In this document: piece by piece, positions 23,681 to 35,952 of the stretch
Layout: each line of letters starts with the position of its first letter
Numbering within the stretch: position 1 is the stretch's first letter
Source: Aphelenchoides besseyi
Taxonomy: Eukaryota > Nematoda > Chromadorea > Rhabditida > Aphelenchoididae
Direction: 5' to 3'
Assembly (NCBI GenBank): GCA_024699855.1
Contig: JAMPIQ010000003.1
Location: forward strand, 7,750,001 to 7,814,000
DNA length: 64,000 nucleotides
Notes under the pieces: model-generated
Seen by the model: only the letters and a program-made list of their open reading frames with translations
Database searches by the model: none
Told to the model about the DNA's origin: nothing
Made by a program: the position numbers and the translations under genes

Positions 23681-26600
23681 ATGCCATCAAACGTTTGGTT
23701 GTTGTTGATTGGGTTATCTCATCTAGGTAGTTCGGCAGAAGCTAACAGCACTTAATTTCGTCTTTCAGTTGCCGCTCAGAATGCACAGAACAACGTGAAT
23801 CAACCCGGAGCTGCTCCCGGTAATTTTTGAATTCTTTTCGATTTTTATTGTTTTTTTTCAGCTCAACAAGCCGCAGCTCCCGGTCAACAAATTCCGCCTG
23901 AAAGTTCGAAATTAGTTTATCAGTCGGATTGCCAAGTGGACATTCAAAATCGTAAATTCAATTCTCTGATTCGAAAGACGTGATTTTATACTGCAGATTG
24001 CAAACATGTTATCGGTCAGCTTCCTCCCGGCCAAGTTCTCAGCGACATGGCGGCGCTGGAGTGTTTGCAAGACGCCGGTATCAGCGACAAGAGTCAATTG
24101 ACTCAGGGATGTTCGCAGAAGGTCTGGGAGTATAAGGTCGGATGTGTGAATTGGTTTCGTTAGCAGGTTTGTTATTTAGATTATGCTCACCCAGGATCAA
24201 CGGTTTATCGATGCGATCAAACAGTTCTGCGAACCAGAAATGAAAACGCATCCCAATCTAACCGAATGTACAAAAGACACACGATCCGGATATGCAATCT
24301 CTTGTATTATGGACATTGGCAATGAGATTCCACGTGATACACGATGTTTCCAATTTTTGGGTGAGTATTTGAAATTTTATTGGTCAATCAATGGACGATT
24401 TAGTTCGTGCTGAACGATTGGCCTTCAGTGATTTTCGTTTGATTGCTCCGTTTGTTGAACATTGTGGTGAAACTGTTGCACAGCTGGAATGTGGAACGTT
24501 GACCAAAATCTCGGCACATCAAGGAGCACGTTATCCTCATTCACAGGTTTGAGTGTTTTCGAATTGAAAGTAATGGAAATTTAGGGTCAAACATTGGAGT
24601 GTCTTATTGGTGAGTTTGATTCAACAATTGTTTTTAATGATTGTAATGTCTTCAGATAAAATGGTCAACATTCCAAAAGACCAAACTAAAGCAAACATTA
24701 TCAAGAACTTGAGCAAAGAATGTCGGCAGCAAGTTATGCGTTTGGCTGAGCTCCAATCCGAGGATTTTCACATGGATCGACCATTGGTATTTGCCTTCAT
24801 AGGTTTATTATCTGACCTCTTATTTACAGTATTTTGCGTGTCGTGAAGACCGCGAACGTTTTTGCAGCGAAATACAAGCGGGTGATGGTCGGATTTTCGA
24901 GTGTTTGATGAAATTCAAAGACGACAAAATGATGGAACCTCAAGTAACCAAAATTTGAGTATTAATGCGTTTGATTGGATGTTTAGTGTTCGAAAATGTT
25001 GTCGGAACGTGCCGGTTTAATGGGACAAAACTTCCATTTGGCTCAACCTCTTCTGAAAGAATGTTCCAATGAACTTAAAGGTGTGTTTTTGATGTCAACT
25101 GAATTAACCATTCTTGACTGTTAGCTCATCATTGTCTTCCACAAGTCGGATTTGAGCGTTCTATCAACTTCCATCTTTCGTGGGTTCTGCTTTGCTTGGA
25201 AAATGGACGTCATCGCTACGAACAACAACAACACGAAAGACAGGAAGCAGCTAAAGAAAATCGAAAAATCGAACAAACCGCCGAGTTGATGCCGTTTAGT
25301 CCCGGCTGTACACACGAAATGATTACACATCGACAAATGATGGTTCAAGAATTTCGAATGAGTCCCGAATTGGTCATGAATTGTGCTCAAGAAATCGATA
25401 GATTCTGCTCACCGACGGGTGATTTAGAAACTGGTGGACAAACAGTTAGTTCATAGATCGTATTGAACTCTAGATTGAATTCCTGTAGATTCATTGTTTA
25501 CTTGAACATGCGGAAAGTCGTGATGCGAACAAGCAACTTGGAGCTCAATGCATGAATTCACTTCAAGGATTGATGAAAGTGGCCGACATCGGTTCAAATT
25601 ACAAGGTTGACTCTGTTCTTTATCAATCTTGTCGTCCGTTGATCGAAGGAAAATGTAAAATGGATTTGGAATCTGAATCCAAAACTCTCACTTGGTTAGT
25701 TTTTGATTACATTTGTTTTGTTTATTTCGATTTTTCAGTTTGATGGATCATATCGACTCGGACGATATGCCACCACAATGCGAACAACGTTTGGTTGAAG
25801 TTCAATACTTCATGGCACGAGATTGGAGTTTGGATCCGCAGGTTTGACTTTTTGTTTACTTTGCATTTACTATGATTTTCAGTTGTACGATGCATGTCAC
25901 AAAGAAGCTGTTGAACGATGTCATGCACCCAATGATTGGCATAAGTCCGATCAAAACAATCCACAAGCAGTTGTGGATCCTGGTCCACAAGTATTAGCTT
26001 GTCTTTATCGCTCTGCTTACGACGAACAAAAACCGTTGAGTCACGACTGTCAACTAAACGTTCATCGAGTTTTGCGAGAACGTGCTTCTCGAGTAAATTT
26101 GATTTCGGATGTTGAAGAGAATTGTCGAGATGCTCTGTCCGAATTCTGTTCGCACAATGTCAAGCCACAAGAGGTTTAAAGTAGACGATCGAAATACCTA
26201 ATAATACTGACAATTTAGGAAATGAAATGTCTACAAGAAGAATTCGAAAAACCACCCTTTAAAGAACATTATCCACATTGTTACAACGAATTGGTCAAAT
26301 TTACGGAAATGGAATCCAAAGACACGAAATTGAATCGCTTGTTGACACGTGCATGCCGTCCTGTTATTGATACTTACTGTACAGAAATGCGAGATCAAGA
26401 AATCGATCACGGCGATGTAATGACTTGTCTTGCCGATCATAAAGACGCTCAAGAGATGACTCCAAAATGTAAATCATATGTTCATCATTTTGAGTTGATT
26501 TCAATGCGTGATTATCATTTTTCTTATCGTTTCACTCAATCGTGTCAAGCAGATATCAATCTTCATTGCAACCAATTTGGAAATGACAAGTGAGTTTACA

Positions 26601-28364
26601 GTGTCGAACTTTGAGCTCATTTGTTTAGAGCGGCAATCATTCGTTGTTTGTCCAATATCGTTTTCGAACATCGTGTTCTTGGAACTCAAACCGACTTGGA
26701 CAAAGAATGCAAGAAACAACTTCGCGAAGCTTTCCGAGCACAAGAAAAGGTCAATGTGAGTTTCTGGTTTACTCATTCCCGCTTCAAACTAAAAACACGG
26801 GTATCGGTTCTTTCGCTTCATTTTGCCATTCAACTGATAACTTCTGCGCACTTAACATTTTCTGGTGAGCACGGTGAATAACTGAAAGAAGAATTGTTAT
26901 CGAAAATCATACCACCTTTCTTACCGATTATGTTTAGTTCGACGACAAAGATCATATGAAAGATGCCGATCCACAGCTCATGAAACATTGTGAAAGCGAT
27001 TTGCATCGTCTAGAGTGCGCAAAATTGGATTCCTTCGAACAAATTGTAGAGTGTCTTCGTGAGAAATTCGATCAATTATGTTCGTACATTATTCTAATAT
27101 ATTGATCCATTTCCATATTTTAGCTTCTCCATGTAAAGCGCTTGTTTTTGCACGTCAAGAAGTTGAAGCCGCTGACAACTCGTTGGACGTTGAATTGAGC
27201 GTAAGTTGACATTGTGCTGACATTTTGAAAAGTCAATTATTTATAGAAGAAATGTAAATTCGACATCAACCGTCATTGTCCTCATCAGGAAGGCGATCGT
27301 ATTCTGGATTGTTTGAGTAACACAAAGATCGTTCGTTTATTACAACGAGGTTGTCAACAGATCGTACATGAGCGAATGCTCGAAAGAGTTCAAGATGATC
27401 GCTTGAATCCATCATTGTTAGAGGCTTGTCATGATGAAGCATCTAAATAGTCAGTCGATTGGAACATTTGCCGTTAATCGAAATTATTTGTAGCTGTCCG
27501 GATGAGTTCCGGAAAATCAATGATGCATCACAGAAACGTGAATCGTTGGGTCCGATCATTGCAACGTGTTTAAGAGCCAAATTTGTCGAGTTCAAGGGAC
27601 AAGTGCATTTGGGACCAAAATGCAAAGATGAAGTGACAAATTTGATTTTGGAAGGTGAATTCGATCCATCACTTGATCCTCCATTCTACAAAGCCTGTAA
27701 ATCGACGATTTCACTTCATTGTTCGAACATAATCATTACGAAGAGTGGAAATTTCGACACAGTGATGGAGTGTCTGAAAAGTAGAAGATAACTTCCATTT
27801 AATTGCAAATCAACTACTTACAGATGACTTTTACTCGAACAGTATTACCGATCGTAGCTGTGCTCGTGAACTGGCACGACGTACTCGCGAGTCCTTGGTC
27901 GATATTCATTTGGATCCGTCTTTACATGAGGCGTGTTCGGTTGATATCAATCGTTTGTGTCGTGATGTTCCGGCCGGTCAAAGTCGAAGTAAAAAACATC
28001 TCATATTACCATTAATTTATTATCATATCTTTCAGTCATCACTTGTCTTCTCGAAGCGATGTCGATTTCTAACACAAAAATGTCACAAACTTGTCGAGTC
28101 AAATTGGGAGAACGACAAAAATTGTGGAACATTGCGCACGATGAATACAAAATGGAGATTCCAGAAACATGGGCAGATCTAATCGAACTTGTGAGCACTC
28201 ATCCACATCGTTGGTCAAGTAAGTTTCCTCAAAACTGAACACTTTGTCACGACTCAATTCCAGTTCTTACGTACATCGGAATGCTGCTGGTGGTTATTCT
28301 ATTTATCGGATGTTGTTGCGGCAGAATCACGAAGCGTGCTCATAGTGAATTGAAGAACCGTTAG
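23681..28364 (+). CDS. GLG1: Golgi apparatus protein 1 (GLG1/ESL-1/CFR-1 family)
   Basis: A type I membrane glycoprotein of the Golgi that binds growth factors and is known in vertebrates as an E-selectin ligand and FGF receptor chaperone. The start at 23681 gives a signal peptide (MPSNVWLLLIGLSHLVAAQN) after joining across a 41-nt intron. A short Q/P-rich segment follows, then over a dozen tandem cysteine-rich GLG1 repeats, each near 60 residues with a C-x3-C type pair (for example CREDRERFC, CRPVIDTYC, CKSTISLHC). The C-terminus has one membrane helix and the short basic tail GCCCGRITKRAHSELKNR, almost identical to the animal family. The total length is close to the vertebrate protein. Around twenty small introns interrupt it, the longest near 26756-26938. 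A polyadenylation signal lies at 28594. Confidence 0.93.
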
Positions 28365-30240
28365 AGTTTTCATCATCAAATTTCCACTTTGCTGTTTACA
28401 TCTCCGGTATTTTCTAACGATACGTTGGTTATTTTCGTTGCGTAATTTATCCGTATTTATTCCCAATTTGTCAGTCATCTTTTAACACATCGCAAATTCT
28501 ATTCCTCGCATCTAATCATTCGCCAATTGCCGCTGTCTCATTCGTCTAATTTTGTTGTTGTGGTTAGGAGTAAAGGGATCCATCCATTTTGAGAATAAAC
28601 TTTTAAAGACGAAGATACCAATCACTCTACCGTTCCGAAGCATCTCATCGATTCCATTGATTAAGCGTTGAAGTTTGTGTCCTTGCGGGTTTCGGTCCGT
28701 TTCTTCGACGTTTGATTGCGATCAGAAACTGTCAATAGTTGTGACAAGAACCTCCCCATCAACAGTTACTTGCAATAACTCAGATATTTCGGTCAACTTT
28801 CAATGACTAATCTTATCGAAATCAACTGTTTTCTATTGAGTTAAAAGCTGCACAACACTTTTGCAATCGTGGTCTGCAACAACAAGTCACAAAACGCGTG
28901 AATCACTATACTCCACCGAGAGTTAACACAAAGATCAATACGCGAACCACCAGTTTAGACCTAAAATTAGTATTGAGTTTACGTCAGATTGCGTGGACAG
29001 AAAACAACTAAAAGGAGTTTTGAAAAACGAAAACATCGATCAAATTTGTAACGTCAAACCACAAGCCCCAATGTGGAGTATGAATCAGATCGGGAAGAAC
29101 GGTTTCCGAAATAAAAGCGGAAGCAAATTTCGCAAATTTGCCGACTTACGCGCCCTTGATTGTTGACATCGGTGGAGCATCGGTCGCTCGTGACGTGCGG
29201 AAGCTGCACAGACAATCGGGCGAGTGGTTTACATTTTTGGGAGAATTCACGTCAGTGCAAAAACGTTCGCTGACCACCGGAAGTGAATGGGTGGAGAGTT
29301 GGAATGCCGCCAAAAAGACACATTTCGGTGTAGGAACACAACCGACTAACAGGCCACACCAATTTCGTTTGAATCGATTTGTCAAATCGGTTTTCGCCAA
29401 CCAAACGCTGCAGCAAAAATATAAAAGAAGCTATGAAAACGAACAGAAGATCATAACCCTATTACTTGGTACTTGGATTCTATGAGTCACTCCCTTTCAT
29501 CTATTTGACTACGTAATCAACTAGTGAATTCAGAATTCGATCAGCAGCTGTTCGTTTCCACAGTTACTAGTCCCGAGTTAAAAACAACCGGTTCAAAGCA
29601 CACTTCTCGTATATTAGTTTTCGATGCTTCTGATCAGAAACCTTCAGTAAACAAACACTAACGGAATTAGTGCTCACTCGTCGCTCAAATTTAATCGGGT
29701 ACCTTCTAGCGGTTTTGTTCGCCTGAACGCTTCGTTTCCTCCAATCGATCGTCTTACAATCAAAAAGGTCGCGATTCTTTTTCAGTGCAAACCATACATT
29801 TATGTGCTTTTACGACTCTTCCTTTTCACAAAAATTTCGTGCTATTCGATTGTTGTAACGTAAAGAACAACTCAAAAGTATGATGCCAACCAAACATGGT
29901 TGTTGAATACTATGTTCAATTTTCAGACCTCTCAAATGAGCTTTCTATCTTTTTGTTTGCTCAATCAACGTTCTGAGTTTCGACAACTTTGATTGCCTAC
30001 CCATTCAAGTGTTTAATTGTCCATAACCTTTCTCTTACGTTTATGGAATTGAGGACGTAAAATTGCGAACACTCAAACGTCATTTCCTTCTGCTTAAGGA
30101 CGCCATTGTATTCTAAAGATCGGGATTCATATGATTCGTTTTGCATGCATTTAGGCCATGTGTGGCTAATAAGATTCCTTTTCAGTTTTTTCTATACTTC
30201 ACATTAACTTCACTTCGTCGATTTCTTCCAAACAATAACA
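28365..30240. other. Intergenic, no supported gene
   Basis: The left part is the GLG1 3' UTR up to its AATAAA near 28594. A 115-codon open frame on the plus strand at 29138-29485 starts at TTG, has no recognisable domain and no splice partners, and is not called. Nothing else was seen. Confidence 0.55.
28594..28599 (+). terminator. Polyadenylation signal of GLG1
   Basis: AATAAA about 230 nt beyond the GLG1 stop codon, in the right orientation. Confidence 0.6.
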
Positions 30241-31144
30241 ATGATTGGTATGATGAATAGTGCCAACATGGATCAACCACCGGTAGAGTTCTATTCGGCT
30301 CCGAAACGTTCGTCACTTTACGATTCAACACGAAGACGAGAGACAATCACGTATCTGGATGATGGACGAACGCTTTTGGATGGACAGCCGGTTGTCGAAC
30401 AAACTCCCGACCAAATGTGGTCGGACACGATTCTTCGAGTGGTTTGCCATTCCGTTTGTCGTAATTCGATTGAAAGAGGTGAGTTAATTTTGATGAATTT
30501 CCACGACTACGAAGAGTAAGAAAAGGGACGACAAGCAGCATCTAGTTTGGTATCTATCTCTGAACATGGTCTCTAGTCACGCTTGAATTCTTATCACTAA
30601 TTTCGAACATTTAACGCGCAAACTTTTTATTTTGTTCGCATGGCGTTTAGATGGCGGCCGTCTACAGAAGAACCACAAAGATCAAATTGAAATCAGCGCG
30701 AACTTTTAATTTGTTTTCCAATTGCTGAAGAATTCAGGTACCAAGTTGCTAGTGAATTACGAATTTTGTTTTTACAGATTCCAAGAAAAAGAGCCTCTAG
30801 TTTTTAATATTGTTGTAGTTCTAAATAAGGGGACTAGTCGATTCAAGATGTTACAACGTCAAAAATCGGATCTTTGCTTGTTGTCCAGATTGTCAAGAAA
30901 TAATTTTACCCACGAACACAACACATTGATTTAAATTGACAGGATTGCAGGCCGTAAAAGCAAAATCAGACGATTTCTTGGGCGACTATCCCTACACAAC
31001 GACAACCTCCGACCAGTTCAGAAGGAGAACACAGTCAAGTCCTCCAGCCTTCGCGGAGTTAACGAAGCCCAGTATGTCACAACAATATTCATCCAAAACG
31101 ATGAAGATCCAAAACAACAGACCGTTGAATCAAAAGAGCGTTGA
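30241..31144 (+). CDS. Hypothetical protein, 143 residues, two exons
   Basis: I do not recognise this protein. An ATG at 30241 opens a 79-codon first exon that ends at 30478 at a consensus donor (GTGAGT). Joining to the acceptor TTGCAG at 30950 keeps one frame through a basic stretch (GRKSKIRRFLGRL) to a TGA at 31142-31144. The 472-nt intron is long for this genome and may hide another exon. The product is hydrophilic, with neither signal peptide nor membrane segment, and has an acidic C-terminus. An AATAAA at 31296 supports a transcript ending here. The alternative acceptor at 30942 gives a different C-terminus of similar length. Confidence 0.45.
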
Positions 31145-31295
31145 GATGATGGGGCTCAGAACGGCGGTCAAAAACGTAATGCAACGAGTCCTCAGTAGAG
31201 CGTTTGGTTTCTCTGCATTTTAAATCCACGAAGATTGTACAAACTTTTATATCCCAACTTCAGTTTGTTAAACTAGTTCCTTGACATTTTGTGCC

Positions 31296-31301
31296 AATAA
31301 A
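31296..31301 (+). terminator. Polyadenylation signal for the 30241-31144 gene
   Basis: AATAAA 150 nt beyond the stop codon on the plus strand. It lies only about 30 nt from the opposite-strand signal of eIF3L at 31332. Confidence 0.5.
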
Positions 31302-31331
31302 CAACCTACATACTCACTACTACAACATCAA

Positions 31332-31337
31332 TTTATT
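31332..31337 (-). terminator. Polyadenylation signal of eIF3L
   Basis: AATAAA on the minus strand (TTTATT on the plus), about 90 nt beyond the eIF3L stop. Confidence 0.5.
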
Positions 31338-31425
31338 AAGCCAAATGTCAACAATCGGCTCAATGACGATCAACATAAACGATAAGTTAGAAAAATTAAC
31401 AAAGAACACGATGGTAATTGACTTC

Positions 31426-33381
31426 TTACTGATGCGAACCAATGGACTCGATGCTGCTGAGGACGGCTTGAAGTTTTCCGATGTGTTTGATGAAGTATTC
31501 ACCAATTCGTCTGGCAACTTTTAGGTCGGCAATGATGATCATTTTCTGAAAGAGACATGAGCTGATCGTTTACGCTTGAACATACCTTGTCAACATAAAA
31601 ATCTAAATCGGTGTTTGTATCGTCCAAATCGCTTCGGTCCACAGTCTCTTTGCCCAATTCGTTGACAATCATTTTGAATGTCAACAACTTTCCAATAAAC
31701 GATTCAAAGTCTTCGGATTTTACGTCCATGAATCCGGCAAGTTTCGTCATCGGCAAACTGGTGTAAAGTTTCAAGTAACCGCGTAAAATCGGCAAACACA
31801 ACTGACTCTCAATTCCCTCCAAAAAGACTTGGCATTGACGTAGTTGAGGCTCCTTGGACATATTTGAACCCTCGAGTACGATGGTTGTCGGTGAAAGGAA
31901 CTTCGGTGAACCCAAAAGAAAAGCATTACGAAATTCGTCCATATCACTAAATAGCAATCAATCCCGGTAGATATAAGCGAACATACCCGTTAGACATTCG
32001 CTGCATTCTGTCGCCAATTCGTTCGAATAATTGCGATTGAATCGACTCGTCGATACGTTGCGGTTGAAGCGTCAAACAAATTGACAACAAATGGAAAAGT
32101 TGTTCGTTGGTTTTCCCGATCTGAACTCTTTACATATTAAAAGAATCGCAAAGTAAACTTACCACATCGTATTTTCCACCACTTTTCTTTTGTTGGGACA
32201 TCGGCTGAACCAAATGATTCAAATTTTGTGTACGTTGAATGTAAAGCAAACAGTTAACGAAGATCTTTGTAGCTTCTCCGTAATTACGCATCATCATATG
32301 GGAAAAGCCAACGAAGTAATGCAAAGTGACTAAACACGAAGGTACCGTGTTATAAAGTCCTTTTGGATCAAACTCCAAGTTCTCGACGGTTTGAAGTGCT
32401 TGATGGTAATCGCCCAATAAGACATGAGTTCGCAACAGTCCAATCAACGAGAAATATCCCAACTTAAAGTAAAATGCACTGCGACCAAACTCGTCGGCAA
32501 CATTGTCGGGATTCTCTTAAACGTTGAAACAATATAAGCGGGTTGTTTATTCGCGAACTTACGTCCTTCGCGAATTGCTTTCAACTGTTCGTTGATTTGT
32601 GACTTTTGAACCAGCGAGTACAGAATATTGAGTACCGGGTAAATGCTCCACGCCTAAAAGCGCACTATCAAATGCCAAGAGATCATTGAACTTACGCTGC
32701 TTGCTTCTTCAATGTCCAACAAGTCTTCGGAGTCTTCGCTGGTACGTTTCAACGGATTGGTTTTGTAAAGACAAAACGCTTGAAACTGATAAACAAACTC
32801 GTCAATCACATCCCACAACCACAAGTTTGGAAGTTGAGCGCGAACGGGAGTTGCCGGCTGGTAGAGAATGACAGAAAACAAGTCCTGGTAGTTCATGAAC
32901 GAGCCGAAACGATACTGCAAACTTGGTCCACGTTGTGCACGTGTGTACAAATCACGATAATAAAGTTCTTTGTACAAAATCAAAAACAAATGATTGTCCG
33001 CAAATGCTAAAAATAAAAAACAAATAAGCAAGTTCTATCAAAACTAACGATTTGCTGCCGAAGTTTCTGTTGGCGTTACCAAATTGGAAGCCGGACCGAC
33101 GATTCGATCCACAATCGACGCTTCTGGCCACGGTTTTTCGCTGAAGAAACGCTCAGTAATCTCCGGGAATCCTTGTTCGTAGAGACCCAAGATCTCGGGT
33201 ACGTTTTCGTCTTCGAGCATCCGACGAAAGTACTGCAGATACTGACAAACTTCTTCCGGAACATCAGCGACTGCCGCACCTGGATTCCAAAATCAAATAC
33301 AAAAACATAAATTAACTTACTTTCTTCGTCGTAATAATCGGGATCGTTGGACGAACGTTTGGTACGCAGATCGGTGGCCAT
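31426..33381 (-). CDS. EIF3L: Eukaryotic translation initiation factor 3 subunit L
   Basis: A subunit of the eIF3 complex that binds the 40S ribosome and helps recruit mRNA. The ATG at 33381 ([10 protein letters not shown]) follows a likely splice or trans-splice acceptor at 33400 by 18 nt. Signature segments in order are [77 protein letters not shown] and the PCI-domain region with [17 protein letters not shown]. The last exon restores the conserved end ([19 protein letters not shown]) and stops at 31426. The N-terminus is shorter than the human protein, lacking most of the acidic Tyr-rich leader. Introns are about 35-60 nt. It is divergently oriented to WASHC1 with about 360 bp between the two starts. 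Confidence 0.93.
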
Positions 33382-33742
33382 TTTGTGGAAATTGGACACC
33401 TGAAATCGCAAATGTCAAACCCTTCAAACATCTTATTAGTCATGATAGATATCGTAAAACTCGGGAAAATAATGTCGATAAGCGAGAATCCTATTTGGCG
33501 GAACACCAAAACGAAAAACGTCCACCCAAGAGTTGAGTTGGAGTTCAAATCGGAGTTCTTTTGCTTATTTTCTTTTTGTTTTATTTCGTTTTTAGGGATT
33601 TGTTTATTGGATTTACATCGAGTAAAATTTCAAGAATATTGTTTTGTATAGAAATTCCAGCATTTGATTCACTAGTCTTATCAAACATGAGCTACAAACC
33701 CTCTAGTTAGTTGTGTTAAATTGTTTGCGTGAATCAAACAAA
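33382..33742. promoter_or_regulatory. Shared upstream region of eIF3L and WASHC1
   Basis: A 361-bp stretch between two divergent start codons, expected to hold both promoters. A CAG acceptor-like site for eIF3L lies at 33400. No TATA box or other motif stands out. Confidence 0.4.
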
Positions 33743-35411
33743 ATGAGCAGCCCAAATTTGGTGCCCTTCGATTGTGCTGATTCGGAGATCAATAGTCAGT
33801 TGGCGAGTTCGTTGGATGTTTTGCGTCGAAGTGTCGATGAAATGATCGACAAATCAACACGTAAAATGGCTCAGTTCGAGGATCGATTGCACTCGTATAG
33901 TCGGCGCTTTGAGGTCTTAAAGAAGAAGTTGGAGGTTCTTAAAACGGTGAGAACTTGTATTAGATGACAGATTTCAATTTGTTCTTCAGACCGATGCACA
34001 ACCACTCATCACTTCACCTGCTGAGTTTCCAGGCAAAATTCACGTTGGACGTTCGTTGGTGTTTCGAAAATTGGAAGAACGAGAGTCATCACAGAACATC
34101 GAACCAAAAGCTACAGGGATCTTCGACCATCTGGAAAAACAAAAACCAATCAAAGACATGATTCTGCGTAAGAATGGTTATTGTTTCGTGTTTCCAAAAG
34201 GCAAACACAATGAAGCTTTGCAATTCAAGGACAGTGAACGTGGTAAGTTAATTGAGTTTTGATTGCTATTTCCTGGTTTAGATCAATCAACTTTATTGTC
34301 AAATTTCGATCAAAAACATCGTGGATTCGTACGACCGGAACGACTCTACGAGTTTACAAACGGACTCAATGATAACTCACATAAGAAGACGGTCGAGATG
34401 GATGGTCAGTTGGAGAACGGCGAATCGCTTTTAATTTTCGAGAGTTTGGCCGCTCAAGAAGCAGCCGATCCATTTACGTACAAACCGGGAGCCGGAAATC
34501 TGACTGATTTCGATTTGCCCGAAGACTTACCGCAATTGACGGGTTGGTTGTGGATTGTCTTTGAACTTCACCCAAAGGTTTAGGAATCGCAAAGAATATC
34601 TTTACGAGTCGCGAGTCTCTTTTTGGATTTGACAATACTGCTGTCGACGACGACGAGATCTTCAGCGGGACTTCACAACGCCATGGCAATTCCGATTTCA
34701 CCGGCAGCAACATGTTCTATGTGTTCGAAAAGAATATCGATCAACGTTCATTGAATTCTCGCGTTTCCTTTACACCAACTCCCGATCCATCGATGCTCTC
34801 AAATACGCGTCCAACAGATTCTTTATCATTAAACGCTCCTTCTTCTGCGTCGTCTGAAAAAGAATCTACTAATTCTGTGGCTCCGTTGGTCTCTCCGCCC
34901 GTGCAAATCCAACAGCCAATTGCTGCTCCGCGACCTTCTGTTGCCGTGTCTTCAAACTGTCCCGCTCCACCAGCGCCCCCACCTCCTCCTATTCAGCTTC
35001 TTTCATCGATTCCTTCGCCTCCGATGCCAAGCGGTCGTTCCGATTTGATGGAGGCAATTCGAGCGGCAGGCGGTGCAAGCAAAGCAAAATTGAAGAAAGT
35101 TGCTCAGAAGGAAGATGACGAAGAAACAGAAATTGTTTCTGTTCGGCCATCAGCTTCTGATGGCGGCGAAGATTTGATGGCATCTTTGACGAAAGCACTA
35201 CAAAAAAGACGCAAAGGTAAGACTAATTTGAAAGTGATAAAACGTTCGTTTAGTGATTGCTGGTGGCAATTCGGCTCGCAAATTCGATGCATTAGAGCAA
35301 AAACGCAAACCACCGGAGAATGCGACCTTCTCGACTCTTCGAGAGATCATACCACCGCCTTCCCATTGTCCTGACTCGGATGATGGTGGAAACGAAGAGG
35401 ACTGGAAATAA
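33743..35411 (+). CDS. WASHC1: WASH complex subunit 1 (Arp2/3 nucleation-promoting factor)
   Basis: The actin-nucleating subunit of the WASH complex on endosomes, where it activates Arp2/3 during cargo sorting. The N-terminal part carries the WASH homology region with coiled-coil (MAQFEDRLHSYSRRFEVLKK). The middle includes DFDLPEDLPQLTG, as in other WASH proteins. A proline-rich segment (CPAPPAPPPPPIQ) precedes the C-terminal WCA module: WH2 RSDLMEAIRAAGGASKAKL, a connector, and the acidic end with the conserved tryptophan (GNEEDWK). The start at 33743 is the first ATG in frame. Introns are short, except that frames change at 33945, 34242, 34554 and 35216. AATAAA at 35518 marks its 3' end. 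It heads a plus-strand run with PIG-P, NOA1 and SNX14. Confidence 0.92.
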
Positions 35412-35517
35412 GTTCACGTGTTTATAATCGTTCTTATTCAACTTCCTACCGTTCACTTACTTTTTCATTTTGGGTATTCAAACTAATCAACTGGTCAAAT
35501 GCAAAAGAGTTTCTATC

Positions 35518-35523
35518 AATAAA
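35518..35523 (+). terminator. Polyadenylation signal of WASHC1
   Basis: AATAAA 107 nt beyond the WASHC1 stop and just before the PIG-P region. Confidence 0.5.
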
Positions 35524-35619
35524 TTATTTTGAACTTGTCGATTCGATTGAGTGCATTTGCGCGTTTTAACGCCAATACTACATTCCAATTGTAAGTTTCC
35601 TAATCCAAACAAATTTCAG

Positions 35620-35949
35620 TTTGATGTGATTTTGGGTTTCTTCTCGGCGTCAACAATTGAGATCGACACTCCAAATCCACACGCACCAAGAGGTATCTAC
35701 GGTTTCGTTCTTTTTCTACTCGGTTGGATTCTATTTTTCCTTTTTCTATTGTGGGCTTTTGTACCTACTCCAATTCTCCAGTCCTTTCACATCACGTATC
35801 TTCCTGCCAAGTTCTGGGCTGTTCTTATACCCGCATTGATTCCACTTCTTACCGCTGTGTTTCTGATTTTCCATTGTATTTACAACGCAGTCAAATTTCG
35901 CGGATTCTTCGAAGACGTTGGAGTAGTCAAAAACGATTTTATGGACTGA
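35620..35949 (+). CDS. PIGP: PIG-P, subunit of GPI N-acetylglucosaminyltransferase (start unresolved)
   Basis: A subunit of the ER enzyme that makes GlcNAc-PI in the first step of GPI-anchor synthesis. The conserved core PRGIYGFVLFLLGWILFF is followed by WAFVPTPIL, the KFWAVLIPALIPLL helix and an IYNAVKF tail, giving the two membrane spans of PIG-P. The family's longer C-terminal tail is reduced to a short acidic end (FEDVGVVKNDFMD). The exon begins after a TTTCAG acceptor at 35619; the preceding candidate intron is 29 nt. No in-frame ATG exists in this exon or in the adjacent upstream exon read in the same phase, so the start is unknown. The TGA at 35947-35949 is separated from the NOA1 ATG by a single codon in the same frame. 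Confidence 0.85.
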   Translation, partial: FDVILGFFSASTIEIDTPNPHAPRGIYGFVLFLLGWILFFLFLLWAFVPTPILQSFHITYLPAKFWAVLIPALIPLLTAVFLIFHCIYNAVKFRGFFEDVGVVKNDFMD

Positions 35950-35952
35950 AAA

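Noticed and set aside
29138..29485. 115-codon plus-strand frame
   Set aside because: TTG start, no recognised domain, no splice signals linking it to other exons.
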